In this document: positions 16,916 to 26,345 of the stretch, piece after piece
Layout of the letters: every line of letters begins with the position of its first letter
Position numbering within the stretch: the first letter of the stretch is position 1
Source: Bacteroidota bacterium
Lineage (GTDB): Bacteria > Bacteroidota > Bacteroidia > Bacteroidales > UBA10428
Direction of reading: 5' to 3'
Assembly: GCA_003252385.1 (NCBI GenBank)
Contig: QKEH01000083.1
Location: 1-43,905 of the forward strand
DNA: 43,905 nucleotides
The notes under the pieces: generated by a model
What the model was told of the DNA's origin: nothing
What the model saw: only the letters and a program-made list of their open reading frames with translations
Database searches by the model: none
Made by a program: the position numbers and the translations under genes

Positions 16916-18142
16916 CTACTTGTTATTTAGGTTTGCCAGAAACCGGATCAGGGCTTTCATTTGTATTTTGTAATCAAATTGTTGTTCGGCCACCAACCTG
17001 CCTGCGTTGCCTACGTTTTCCAGTAATTCGGTGTTGGACAGCAGACGTGCCAAATCGTGCGCCATGGCGGTCTCGTCCCAGGTTTCGCTGAGGAAGGCAT
17101 TAACGCCATTGGACAGATACTCGGGAATTTCGCCGGTTGCCGTTGTATAAACGGGCCGCCCGGCCGCCAGATACTCGCCCAGCTTGGTGGGAAAACAGGA
17201 GGCCGATTGTTCGTTAAAGGGTTTCAGCAGGATCAACACCCGGGCTCCCTTGAGGTAACTGATCATATCCGTACGGGGAATAAAGCCGGTGCAAAGCACC
17301 CTGCCGCCCAGTTTTTGAGTTTCTATCAGCTCCTGAATACACTTTGCATCATGCGTGTTGGTGGTGCTGCCCATCAGCAGCAGACGGATCTGCTTGTTGA
17401 GTTGCGCCAATTTGCCGAATACGCGGATCAGGGTAAATACCCCGTCCTTCGATTCGTTCATGGCGCCACAGTACGCCAGATAGGGATAGCCGTCCTCAAA
17501 GGGAAGCACCGGGTCAAAATCATCAAGGTTGGCGAGTATGGGTACCCGGTGTATCCTGGAAGCGCTAAAAAATGTCTGATAGTAGTTTTCGAGGTACCTG
17601 GAAATAGGCAAAGCAATGTCGGCCGAGCGTGCAAGAAGTTGGTTATACCCTTTCAGATACGAGTGGGTAAAACGTTTTTCCGGTGCATGGATATAATGCA
17701 ATTCACTAATATCCAACATGGTTTTAAAGGGAAAAAAAAGAGCGAAACAACGCCAAAATAAAAACAGAAGGGGAGCATCCATGTAGTAGAGCAACACCAC
17801 TTCCGGGGTATGCTGTTTTTGTGCCACGTAGGCCAGTGCCCTAATGAAACCATAAACCTGCAACGCATTTCGCTTCAGTTTAACAAACTGTTTGCGGATG
17901 GAGCCGGTGCGATGCACCTTCTCACTTAGCACACTGGTGCCGCAGGTGTAAACAAAACGAACTCCCTGGCAGGTTCCCTGAACTTCGCGGTTGCGCACTG
18001 CCCCATATTCCGAAGGCCCGGTTATCAGAACCGTAGCCTCAAACCCCAGTTCTTTGAAACCCAGAGCGTAGCTGAGCACCCGGTTGGTGGCCGCAGCTCC
18101 TACCGGAAAGGGCTGGTAGGTGAGAATACTAACTTTACTCAA
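16916..18142 (-). CDS. Glycosyltransferase family 4, probable TTG start
   Basis: A 408-residue GT-B enzyme: ILTYQPFPVGAAATNRVLSY at the N-terminus, LPISRYLENYY, YLAYCGAMNESKDGVFTLIR, GSTTNTHDAKCIQELIE and SCFPTKLGEYLAAGRPVYTT, the last being the donor-binding loop in which the first Glu of EX7E is replaced. The natural N-terminus SKVSILTYQPF is reached only from a TTG at 18142, which lies inside the end of the acyltransferase gene (8-nt overlap); no ATG gives a complete fold. Weak TTG initiation plus overlap suggests translational coupling. Confidence 0.9.
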   Translation of the reverse strand: MSKVSILTYQPFPVGAAATNRVLSYALGFKELGFEATVLITGPSEYGAVRNREVQGTCQGVRFVYTCGTSVLSEKVHRTGSIRKQFVKLKRNALQVYGFIRALAYVAQKQHTPEVVLLYYMDAPLLFLFWRCFALFFPFKTMLDISELHYIHAPEKRFTHSYLKGYNQLLARSADIALPISRYLENYYQTFFSASRIHRVPILANLDDFDPVLPFEDGYPYLAYCGAMNESKDGVFTLIRVFGKLAQLNKQIRLLLMGSTTNTHDAKCIQELIETQKLGGRVLCTGFIPRTDMISYLKGARVLILLKPFNEQSASCFPTKLGEYLAAGRPVYTTATGEIPEYLSNGVNAFLSETWDETAMAHDLARLLSNTELLENVGNAGRLVAEQQFDYKIQMKALIRFLANLNNK

Positions 18143-18764
18143 TGTGTTTTAATACCTTACATGGGTTTCCGGCCGCAATAACATTCGATGGAATATTTCC
18201 GGTAACAACGCTGCCCGCACCAATTACCGAGTTGGCACCTATGGTAACCCCTTTCAGAATAATGCAATTCATACCCACCCAAACCCGATCTTCAATCCGA
18301 ACCGGCTCGGGAGCCGATTGAAAACGATCCGGATGCCAGTCGTTATCGGTAATAGTGGTATTGGCGCCAATAAGCACATAGTTGCCCAGGGTAATTCCGG
18401 CCATAGCCGACATAGCCACCCCGGTGAGCCCGGTATGGCTGCCTATTTGAATGCACGCTCCGCGCCCCAGGGCGCTGATAACGGTTGGCCGGTTGTTGCC
18501 AATCAAATTCGAGCTCCGGTCGGATCGAAACACACAATGGCTGCCAATATGGATGGATGCACCCGGTACCCGGTGAAAGCGAGCCACCCCGTAGAAACTG
18601 CATGCCTTTCCGGTAGTAATACCTTTCATCCACAGTTGGGGAAATACCCTGATCGCGGAGCAGGTTTGCAACACCCGCAACTGCACCATTCGGGCAAACT
18701 TAAAAAAGTATGCCCGCGGATCCTCAACCATACGCTGCCATACCGGCGTTTGTGTCCGACTCAT
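18135..18764 (-). CDS. Hexapeptide-repeat (left-handed beta-helix) acyltransferase
   Basis: A 209-residue protein whose C-terminal two thirds consist of hexapeptide turns: SIHIGSHCVF, CIQIGSHTGLTG, GITLGNYVLIGANTTITDND with WHPD, VRIEDRVWVGMNCIILKGVT, IGANSVIGAGSVVTGNIPSN and AAGNPCKVL. This is the maltose/galactoside O-acetyltransferase-type LbetaH fold, which transfers acetyl from CoA to a sugar hydroxyl or amine. It starts with an ATGA overlap to the polymerase gene. Likely decorates a sugar in the repeat unit. Confidence 0.9.
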   Translation of the reverse strand: MSRTQTPVWQRMVEDPRAYFFKFARMVQLRVLQTCSAIRVFPQLWMKGITTGKACSFYGVARFHRVPGASIHIGSHCVFRSDRSSNLIGNNRPTVISALGRGACIQIGSHTGLTGVAMSAMAGITLGNYVLIGANTTITDNDWHPDRFQSAPEPVRIEDRVWVGMNCIILKGVTIGANSVIGAGSVVTGNIPSNVIAAGNPCKVLKHIE

Positions 18765-20014
18765 AAATATACCCGATAAAATTTTTGACCGCTTCCGTAC
18801 AAAGGTATCAGAATAAAAATCAGCAGATACCAGTAGTAATCAAATCCGGTTACACTCGAATTCACAAACAAAAGCACCAGCATAAACCAAATGGCCATAA
18901 GAAAGGGGTTTTGGGTAACCCGTAACGAATGGCGTGCAATTTTGTACAACTCGTAAATGATGGCCAGGAAAAAAAGCAAACCGACCACACCGCCGCGGAA
19001 AAGCCAGTCGAGCAACGCGTTATGAACGGTGGAGCGGTCGTACTGGTAGAAGTAGAGTGAGCTCCAGTCGCCGTATCCAAAAATGATCTTTTGATTAAAA
19101 AAGTGCGAAGCAAAGATTTGTGCCGAAACAATGCGCCCCTCGTAACTTTTCTCGCTAAACCGGTGAACAAACACATCGGAAACATTGGGCAGGAGAGTGG
19201 TCACATTGGAAAGAACCAGAATGACCAGGGAGAGGATGACCACAAAGAAAAGTATGTTTCGCCGGGCCTTTTTGCGCCGGATGTAGAAGAAATAGCCCAC
19301 AAAAGGCATGATCCATGCCGAACGGGTAAAGGTAACGGCAACCGAAAACAGCATAAGAATATGCAGCACAATTTGCAGGATATGGCTTTTGGGGTAATTC
19401 AAATACAGGATCACCACGGACAGAAACCCCATGGCATACCAGCCCTCTGACCCCAGTGCTGTAAAAAACGAATCGTTCCGGAAGAACTCATCTTTAACGG
19501 CGACTTTGGCCATTTCGTTTTCGATGGTATCGTAAACATAAAAATCGGAGTTTATAAAAAACTGAATAAAACTCCCAATAAACGAGAGTATAGCCAGAGT
19601 ATATATAACCCATCGAAACAGTTTCTCATCCCGCTCATTGAATTGCATGTTGTTCAGGCTGATCAGGAAGATCATGAGGAATATCAGTTGCGCCACTTCC
19701 ACCTTATACACGTTGCCGTTAAACAAGCTGCGGACAATCAGATAGAACAGGGCTAAAAGGATGAGTAGGGTTAAGCGCGAAATTCTAAAATTCCTTGAGC
19801 TGATGGCGCTAAGCAGAAAGGGCAGTAAGGGCACAATAAAAAGCCGGCGGCTGTCCAGGGTTAATGCGCCCAATTCCACCGACGAAATAAACGGCGAGGC
19901 CAATGGAAACACAATGAGTATTCCAAAAAACAGGTAGAATTTCGAAAGATTCTGTATCAACCTAAGCTTGCAATATGGATTGATAAATGTTTTTAAGCGT
20001 GGCCGTAATGGCAC
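18761..20014 (-). CDS. Wzy/O-antigen-ligase-like polymerase
   Basis: A 417-residue polytopic membrane protein with about ten hydrophobic segments and a large periplasmic loop. The C-terminal part has IFGYGDWSSLYF, STVHNALLDWLFRGGVVGLL and following hydrophobic helices, the pattern of the Wzy_C/O-antigen ligase domain, where the His-Asn near HNALLDW is characteristic. It would polymerise or ligate undecaprenol-linked repeat units at the periplasmic face. The ATG at 20014 overlaps the GT4 gene by 53 nt; a TTG at 19960 (MIQNLSKFYLFF), 1 nt after the GT4 stop, may be the true start. Confidence 0.85.
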   Translation of the reverse strand: MPLRPRLKTFINPYCKLRLIQNLSKFYLFFGILIVFPLASPFISSVELGALTLDSRRLFIVPLLPFLLSAISSRNFRISRLTLLILLALFYLIVRSLFNGNVYKVEVAQLIFLMIFLISLNNMQFNERDEKLFRWVIYTLAILSFIGSFIQFFINSDFYVYDTIENEMAKVAVKDEFFRNDSFFTALGSEGWYAMGFLSVVILYLNYPKSHILQIVLHILMLFSVAVTFTRSAWIMPFVGYFFYIRRKKARRNILFFVVILSLVILVLSNVTTLLPNVSDVFVHRFSEKSYEGRIVSAQIFASHFFNQKIIFGYGDWSSLYFYQYDRSTVHNALLDWLFRGGVVGLLFFLAIIYELYKIARHSLRVTQNPFLMAIWFMLVLLFVNSSVTGFDYYWYLLIFILIPLYGSGQKFYRVYL

Positions 20015-21209
20015 TTATGCTGTGTCGGTTTCTAGCCGTTTGCTGCCCGCGTTTCGCCAGTTCGCAGGCTTCGGGGTAATTTCCGGCTATCTCCAGAATG
20101 GCACCGGCCATGGCATAGGGGTCCCCATCCTGAACCAGGTAACCATCCGAGGTATCCTTAATCGTGGTCATCAGTCCGCCGGCAGCTGTCGAGAGTACCG
20201 GAATACCCATGAGCATGGCTTCTCCTACGGCATTGCATCCGTTTTCGATATGGGTGGGGTGTACCAGCAGATCGGTCTTTTGCAATTCGTCGATCAGGCG
20301 TTCTTCGGTGCTATAGCCTAAGAGCCTAACCTGGTAATCGGCACACCGAACCCTGAGCTTTCGTTCCACCATGCGCACATAGTCATCGCCGGGGGCAATG
20401 CCGTTGATGCGCCAGGTGAAGGAAAATCCTTTATGTTTCAGAAGAATGGCCGTACCTAAAACCGTTTCCAGACCTTTATACAGCGCTCCCAGAATAACGG
20501 TGCTGATCACGAAGTTTTCAGCCGGGTACTTCGGCTGCCAGAGAGCCGTATAAAAACCGGGACGCATCACCTCATCGCAATGGTAGTAGGCCGCCTCATT
20601 CGATAAGGCTTTTACCACCCTTCGATCCCAGATGGTTCTTCCAATAAAATGTTGGTTGGTCTGAAAAATGACAGCTTCGCGTTTCACGTTCCGCTTCATG
20701 TGTGCTTTGTACACCAGAAAATTATTCCCTTTAAGCACATTTTTTAAGGTCAGCGAACGGAATACGTCGTACCAACCCACTCCCGAGTACCATTTGTGAT
20801 GGTATACATGTAGGTTTCCCTGAATGTGGATCACCACGGGTATGTTCGTATACCGGCCAATGAGACCAAAGGGGCCTTCGGTGCCCCATACCTGAATCAC
20901 ATCGGGTTTAAACTCGTCGATAATTTGTAGAAAGTGGTCAATATCCTTTTGGCTGAAGGGGTTTACATAGAAACGGTCCTTGTACTTGGTAAGCTTATTG
21001 CGCCAGTTGGGAATGGTATAGTAACGGGTATCCGAACTTTCGATACATTCTATTTTTTTGCTTTTATAAAAAAAAGCCACTCCCAGGGTCAGTTCCCCGC
21101 TTTGAGCCAATGCCTGCTCCAGGGAGCTGATCCAGGCGCCGCCCGGGCTGCTTACACCCAAAAGCTGTGCGGCCGAGGCAGTGGTGTTCGAAAACCAGAG
21201 AACCCTCAT
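19962..21209 (-). CDS. Glycosyltransferase family 4
   Basis: A 415-residue GT-B protein. The N-terminus MRVLWFSNTTASAAQLLGVS and GGAWISSLEQAL form the acceptor-side domain; VIQVWGTEGPFG and PVVIHIQGNLHVYH lie near the interdomain region; VILGALYKGLETVLGTAILL begins the donor domain and HIENGCNAVGEAMLMGIPVL holds the EX7E pair. Start overlaps the FkbM gene stop by 4 nt (ATGA). Confidence 0.91.
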   Translation of the reverse strand: MRVLWFSNTTASAAQLLGVSSPGGAWISSLEQALAQSGELTLGVAFFYKSKKIECIESSDTRYYTIPNWRNKLTKYKDRFYVNPFSQKDIDHFLQIIDEFKPDVIQVWGTEGPFGLIGRYTNIPVVIHIQGNLHVYHHKWYSGVGWYDVFRSLTLKNVLKGNNFLVYKAHMKRNVKREAVIFQTNQHFIGRTIWDRRVVKALSNEAAYYHCDEVMRPGFYTALWQPKYPAENFVISTVILGALYKGLETVLGTAILLKHKGFSFTWRINGIAPGDDYVRMVERKLRVRCADYQVRLLGYSTEERLIDELQKTDLLVHPTHIENGCNAVGEAMLMGIPVLSTAAGGLMTTIKDTSDGYLVQDGDPYAMAGAILEIAGNYPEACELAKRGQQTARNRHSISAITATLKNIYQSILQA

Positions 21210-22102
21210 GATGGATTGAAGTTGGTGAGTAAATGTTGCTTTTCCGAGGGCAACAGTAAATAATTACTGGCCAGTTTGGCATCAATGGCAGCCACCGGAG
21301 CACAGTTTTCAGCAATTGGATAGTACCTGTAGTTATGTGGGTCGAAAAACTGTCCCAGCTTTCTGGCCATATCGTCGTTAAGCACTTCTATAAAAATTAC
21401 CGGCCGCATGGTAAAAATACGCCGGGCAAAGCCTTCGAGCACTTCCATTTCGTGAAGTTCCACATCAATTTTAACCAAATCAATGGCCTCCAGTCGGTGT
21501 CGTTCGATGTACACATCGAGAGGCAGCGTAGCCACCTGAGTTACATTTTTATTGCCCTGGTAGCGGGTTTGCGAAAAAATTTCCGGATTCAACGAAGCGC
21601 AGGTGTGGTGCAGGTGTTTCGGTTCGTAAAACGGAAACTGTCCTTCGGTATTACTCAGGGCACAGGGTTCACAGGTTACCGGCAGGCTGTTCAGGGCTAC
21701 ATTGGCCTGCAACTTTTTGTAGATGGTTGCCGAGGGTTCGAAAGCCACCACCCGTGCGGAAGGATGGTTCTTCGCAGCCAGTACGGAATAGATACCGGTA
21801 TTGGCTCCGATATCGACAATGACGTGGCTGAAGCGGGTAAAATGAATCCAAAGATCGATTTCCTCCTTTTCCCATTCCGTTAATCCGCGCCAGAACACCA
21901 TACGTTCAATAATGGCGTTTTTGTAATTGATCAGTTGAAAGGAAAAGGATGTAGTCTTAACCTCAAAAGTACCTCTGAACCAAAAATTCTTCACCAGGGC
22001 ATGTTGAGCCAGATGCGTATGGCGCAACAGGTTGCAAACTGCCCTTTTACAAGGCACCAGCGCATAAACCAGAATTATGGCTTTTTTCAATAACTGTTTC
22101 AT
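21206..22102 (-). CDS. FkbM family methyltransferase
   Basis: A 298-residue class I SAM-dependent methyltransferase of the FkbM family. VIVDIGANTGIYSVLAA near residues 96-112 is the SAM-binding motif I; VVAFEPSATIYKKLQANVAL is motif II; LPLDVYIERHRLEAIDLVKI with DVELHEMEVLEG is the FkbM-specific core. It probably O-methylates a sugar of the repeat unit. It is the first gene of the tightly overlapping block, separated by 115 nt from the flippase gene. Confidence 0.9.
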   Translation of the reverse strand: MKQLLKKAIILVYALVPCKRAVCNLLRHTHLAQHALVKNFWFRGTFEVKTTSFSFQLINYKNAIIERMVFWRGLTEWEKEEIDLWIHFTRFSHVIVDIGANTGIYSVLAAKNHPSARVVAFEPSATIYKKLQANVALNSLPVTCEPCALSNTEGQFPFYEPKHLHHTCASLNPEIFSQTRYQGNKNVTQVATLPLDVYIERHRLEAIDLVKIDVELHEMEVLEGFARRIFTMRPVIFIEVLNDDMARKLGQFFDPHNYRYYPIAENCAPVAAIDAKLASNYLLLPSEKQHLLTNFNPS

Positions 22103-22123
22103 TTGTGTGTTGTCATTTTATTT

Positions 22124-22149
22124 ATCCGATGGTTCATCCATCGGATGAA
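22124..22149. other. Two mutually exclusive small hairpins upstream of the FkbM gene
   Basis: ATCCGATGG at 22124-22132 pairs with CCATCGGAT at 22138-22146 (9 bp, 5-nt loop). TTCATCC at 22133-22139 can instead pair with GGATGAA at 22143-22149. Neither is followed by a T-run on either strand, so this is not a terminator. It lies about 20 nt before the FkbM start and could influence translation. Confidence 0.4.
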
Positions 22150-22217
22150 TCAGGCGTGGTTGTTTAAAACCCGACTTCCCGGATGGTTTGATGGGTTCAA
22201 CCGGGATCTAATTTCCA

Positions 22218-23570
22218 TTATTTATTCCAAATACCTTGTGCCTTGTTCTGTATAATTAACCGGTACTGGTAGGTTGACCAGGTGGCATTAAATAAATTGA
22301 ACCCAATGGCTGCAAACAAAATTCCCTTAACCCCAAATAATTTGCCCAGGAATACCGATACCGGAATGTTGACCAGTGCTGTGCCAATGGAAATGAGATA
22401 CTGCATTTTTATTTTCCCGATTCCGTTCAGGAAGTACGCATAAATGGTAATCCAGGTCAGGCTGATGGTATGCAGGGCAAACAACCAGGAATAGATAGGA
22501 GGCACTTCAATCTTGCCGACCCACACCGCATACACACGGCCTGCAACCAGGGTTAGCACTAAAATGAAAGCGGCGTTGAGAATCCACAGACGCTGAAGCT
22601 TTCGAATGGTATGCTGTATCCAGGAATGATCGTTTTTATGATACGCATCGGTAAATGCCGTCCAGAAAGGGGTCATGAGTATGGAAAAAAACATGGCAGC
22701 CATATTGTACAAACGGTAGGCAATGTTGTAGGGCGTAACCTCCTGGGGTCCGAACAGTTGGGCTATAATAATGGTGGACGTTTGAAACAAAACAATGGCA
22801 GAGATCTGAATGATAAAAAATTTCACCCCCATACCCCCCAGCTGGCCGGCATGTTTAAAATCGACATACCGTATACCCGGGGCCAGATGTTTGTGTTTAA
22901 TGAAGAAAAACAGGGAAGCAATGATAAATATAACAATGAGGGGAAAACTAAACATTACAGCCAGATACAACAAGGAGGTATTGGCGTAACGGCTTAAGGC
23001 ATAGATACCACCCAGCGAAACCACCCTGCCAATCAGATTCAGCAAATCGGAGCGGTACGGAAGCTGCATGGCGGTGTAAATGGTTCCAATGAGCTGGGTA
23101 ACAAAGCGTGCTGCAAAGAAAACAAATACCACCCAGGCAATTAACTCCAGGGGTTGGGCATAATCGGCCTCTACATTCAAAATCAGGTTCCAGTTCAGGA
23201 AGGGATTCACCACCCGAAAGATGACCAGCATGGCCACCCCAATCAGGATAAGTATGGCATACGTGGTACTAATGTAAATGCGCGCGGTGGGTATATCTTT
23301 GTGCGCCAGCGCCTCTGCCAGTTTGTTTCGCAACCCATGCCCCAGCCCAATGTCAAAAAAGGCAAACCAGCTGATAATAGAGCTCAGGGTAATCCATATT
23401 CCATAATCGTACTCGTTCAGATAGCCCAGCGTAATGGGTACCAGAAGAAATCCTATGGCAATATTCAACCCCTTTATAATGAAGGTATACAGAATATTAA
23501 CTTTGATCAGGAAAGATCTTTTACCGCCCCGGCGCAGGTAGTCCTTAAATCGGTTGAACAGAAAATTCAC
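22218..23570 (-). CDS. wzx: Wzx-type polysaccharide flippase (MOP superfamily), GTG start
   Basis: A 450-residue integral membrane protein with about twelve to fourteen hydrophobic segments (for example IIKGLNIAIGFLLVPITLGY, YGIWITLSSIISWFAFFDIG, ILFAAIGFNLFNATWSTYQY). GLGHGLRNKLAEALAHKD is the conserved cytoplasmic loop of the PST/Wzx group. It should flip undecaprenyl-pyrophosphate-linked repeat units to the periplasm. The start is GTG at 23570; no in-frame ATG precedes the first helices. It follows the autokinase gene by 148 nt containing a terminator-like hairpin. Confidence 0.9.
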   Translation of the reverse strand: MNFLFNRFKDYLRRGGKRSFLIKVNILYTFIIKGLNIAIGFLLVPITLGYLNEYDYGIWITLSSIISWFAFFDIGLGHGLRNKLAEALAHKDIPTARIYISTTYAILILIGVAMLVIFRVVNPFLNWNLILNVEADYAQPLELIAWVVFVFFAARFVTQLIGTIYTAMQLPYRSDLLNLIGRVVSLGGIYALSRYANTSLLYLAVMFSFPLIVIFIIASLFFFIKHKHLAPGIRYVDFKHAGQLGGMGVKFFIIQISAIVLFQTSTIIIAQLFGPQEVTPYNIAYRLYNMAAMFFSILMTPFWTAFTDAYHKNDHSWIQHTIRKLQRLWILNAAFILVLTLVAGRVYAVWVGKIEVPPIYSWLFALHTISLTWITIYAYFLNGIGKIKMQYLISIGTALVNIPVSVFLGKLFGVKGILFAAIGFNLFNATWSTYQYRLIIQNKAQGIWNK

Positions 23571-23590
23571 TTAAGTTGCCTATAGAAATA

Positions 23591-23627
23591 AAAAGGGTGG
23601 AATGCGGTAAATACAAATCATTCCACC
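23591..23627 (-). terminator. Terminator-like hairpin between wzc and wzx
   Basis: On the minus strand GGTGGAATG (23627-23619) and CATTCCACC (23604-23596) form a perfect 9-bp stem with a 14-nt loop, followed by CTTTTTATTTC. It would end or attenuate transcription after the export/kinase genes, about 90 nt past the wzc stop and about 20 nt before the flippase start. Confidence 0.7.
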
Positions 23628-23718
23628 GTATAAAAAAATTACAGTTTTTGAAAGGCTAATCCTGCCTGGTTGCGAACATAACCGGGTACTGAATAGCAAG
23701 CGTGTACAGGTTTCCCGT

Positions 23719-26142
23719 TTAGAGTCGCAGTTTTTCCTTTAACCACTTCAGCAGGTTCATTTGTTCCTCATCTTCTTCGTAGTAGGCTGCCCGGTAACCG
23801 TAGGAATAATTGTACCCGTATCCATAACCGTAGCGGTAGGAATAGCCGTAATAGCCTTGCAGCTGAATGTCGTTCACCACCACTCCCAGATTATGGATAA
23901 GGTGTTTTTGATGAATGTTGTTGGCCAATTCGATTACCTGCTTGTCGGAATAATTATGCCGAACCACAAATACCAGGGCATCTAGCAGCTCTTTAAGTAT
24001 CAGGGTGTCGCTCACAATTGCCACCGGGGGGGTATCCACCAGAATCATGTCAAAATCCTTCCGGGCCAGGCGAATAAAATCACCCATACGTTCGGAACCA
24101 ATCAATTCAGCCGGATTCGGGGGTACCGGACCCGAGGTAGCCACATACAAATTTTCAATATTGGTAGCCGAAATAACCGATTCGTAGGGAGTTTTCCCGA
24201 TCAGGAAGGTACTGACCCCGGTCTGGTTCTGTAGGTTGAAAATGCGATGGATTTTAGGTCGCCGCAAGTCGAGACTGATCAGCAGGGTCTTCTTCCCTCC
24301 CATGGCAATGATACTGGCCAGGTTGATGGAACAAAAGGTTTTTCCTTCGCCACTGATAGCCGAAGTCACGGCAATAACTCCCTGTTGTTTGTCTTTAACT
24401 ATGTATTGCAAATTGGTACGCAATGCCCGGAACGATTCGGCCAGCGACGATTTGGGATTCTCAGCCACCGGTATGTCGGTGTGTCCCTCGTTGTGTCCAA
24501 TATTGCCCAGGATCGGAACTTTGAGATATTGTTCCAGATGCTTCCGGTCGGTTATTTTGGTATTCAGAAAGTCTATGAGCAATAATAACACCAGCGGGAT
24601 ACCCGCACCGGCAGCCAGTCCCATAATATAGTTCATGGATGTATTCGGCTTCACCAATGCCACATTCTCCGGGAGGGCTATATCCAGCACCTTATGGGTC
24701 GAAATATTGGAAGCTCTGGTAATTCCGGCTTCGGCACGCTTTTCCAATAAAAAAGTGTATATCTGATCGTTAATGGTAAATTCCCGCTCAATATTGATCA
24801 ACTGTCTTTCTGTTCCGGGAAGTTTTTGCATTTCTCTTTCGATACGTCCAATGCGGCGGTTGAGCTCTTCCTGGTTGATTTGATTGGTTTTCAGTAAACT
24901 GTTCAAATTCTCCTCGAGGGTATTATGAGTAGCAGATATTTCACTGTTTACCCGTTCGAATTGGGGTGAATTTTCCCGTATGGTCAGGTTCAGGTTTCGC
25001 CGCTCCAGGTTCAGCTCGTTGAGGCGTGCTACAGTGCCGTTCAACAACTGATCGGCAATACCAATTACCGAGGGAGCCACTACATCGCTGTAATCAGTCT
25101 TGGTTTTTATATAGTCCAACAGGTACTGATAGTAGCGCGCGTTAATATCCAAAACGGCGCTTTCACTTTGTAAATCTTGCATCTTCTGAAACAGAAAGCT
25201 CCCTTCCTTGCTAATATCAATTACCCGGTTGTCGGAACGGAACTGTTGCAACCGTAAACCGGTGGCTTCCAGCGAATCCACAATGCCCCGCAACTGTTCA
25301 TCGATAAAATGAATAGTATTGATTGAGGCTTGGTTCTTTTCATCCAGATTGGATCGGATGTACACTTCGGCAAGCTTGTTCAGGTAGTCGCAAATCTGCA
25401 TGGGTACAAAACCATTCATACTCAAAATCAGAATGGTACCTTTATCGGCATTTAACTCCACACTCAACGATTTGCTGTACTGGTTGGCCAGCGCATTCAT
25501 GTTGTTGAAGGAAAAGGCATATTTTACCGGAGTGCCAGCACCGGGCAAAAGGACAGGTTTGCGGCGCTTCCGAATGGTGAATGCCGAATTGTTCGACTCA
25601 AATTTTTCGCCGTATAGCATCCTCCGCTCGCTACCATCCTCCAAACCTAGAAGAAACTCATCCTCCGAAATCAGCGTGATGTTGTAGGTACCCGAAGGCA
25701 GATTTTCCTGGCTGGTATCGGGTATCACCCTAATCGGAGCCTCGTTGTACATTTGCCGTTCGGCTATATTTCTTCGTCCCACGGCCGTATAAGTAATCCC
25801 AAAGTCCAGTTCTTCGAGTGCCTTGCGCGCCAGGCTGTACGATTGTAAGATGCTTATTTCGTTTTCCACCACAGCTTTTCGTTTCTGGTTCCGTAAACGC
25901 GACAACTCATCCAGCACGCCTTCGATGGTTCCCGTACCCGATTGCTCCTCGCCTACAATAACCGAACAACTGGCACTGTATACCTCCTGCGAATAGCGAT
26001 TTACCAGGTAGGCAATGGTAAGTCCCACAAAAATGCATATACCAAACCACCACCAGTGACTCAGGATCAGATAGATATACTTCTTAATATCGATACCTTC
26101 TTCCTGGGGGAGATTGGGGTTGATTTGCTGTTGGGAATTCAT
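23719..26142 (-). CDS. wzc: Wzc-like polysaccharide co-polymerase / tyrosine autokinase
   Basis: An 807-residue inner-membrane protein. First membrane helix at about residues 28-48 (HWWWFGICIFVGLTIAYLV), a long periplasmic coiled-coil region, second helix at about 500-523 (MNYIMGLAAGAGIPLVLLLL), then the cytoplasmic BY-kinase: SLAESFRALRTNLQYIV, Walker A SAISGEGKT near 592-600, Walker A' LLISLDLRRPKIH, Walker B FDMILVDTPPVAIVSD near 700. The tail holds 13 tyrosines in 25 residues (about 758-785), the phosphorylation cluster. It controls chain length and couples polymerisation to export through the Wza-like protein encoded just upstream. Kinase and membrane domains are fused in one protein, as in Gram-negative Wzc. 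No cognate phosphatase gene is seen in the window. Confidence 0.95.
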   Translation of the reverse strand: MNSQQQINPNLPQEEGIDIKKYIYLILSHWWWFGICIFVGLTIAYLVNRYSQEVYSASCSVIVGEEQSGTGTIEGVLDELSRLRNQKRKAVVENEISILQSYSLARKALEELDFGITYTAVGRRNIAERQMYNEAPIRVIPDTSQENLPSGTYNITLISEDEFLLGLEDGSERRMLYGEKFESNNSAFTIRKRRKPVLLPGAGTPVKYAFSFNNMNALANQYSKSLSVELNADKGTILILSMNGFVPMQICDYLNKLAEVYIRSNLDEKNQASINTIHFIDEQLRGIVDSLEATGLRLQQFRSDNRVIDISKEGSFLFQKMQDLQSESAVLDINARYYQYLLDYIKTKTDYSDVVAPSVIGIADQLLNGTVARLNELNLERRNLNLTIRENSPQFERVNSEISATHNTLEENLNSLLKTNQINQEELNRRIGRIEREMQKLPGTERQLINIEREFTINDQIYTFLLEKRAEAGITRASNISTHKVLDIALPENVALVKPNTSMNYIMGLAAGAGIPLVLLLLIDFLNTKITDRKHLEQYLKVPILGNIGHNEGHTDIPVAENPKSSLAESFRALRTNLQYIVKDKQQGVIAVTSAISGEGKTFCSINLASIIAMGGKKTLLISLDLRRPKIHRIFNLQNQTGVSTFLIGKTPYESVISATNIENLYVATSGPVPPNPAELIGSERMGDFIRLARKDFDMILVDTPPVAIVSDTLILKELLDALVFVVRHNYSDKQVIELANNIHQKHLIHNLGVVVNDIQLQGYYGYSYRYGYGYGYNYSYGYRAAYYEEDEEQMNLLKWLKEKLRL

Positions 26143-26345
26143 GGTTAACTGGTGTAATGGTTAAACGGTCATTGGAGCAAAGCAGTGTGGTCGTACTACC
26201 GCTCCCTTAAAATTACTGTTCGTTGCTTTTTCTGCTCGCTTATCCCTCCGGCTATCAGGCTGGAAGGATGAGCCAAATGGGGTTGAAATATACTACTTTC
26301 GATTTTCGTTGAACTGTGCCGTAAAGCACCGTCTGATAGCAGAGC

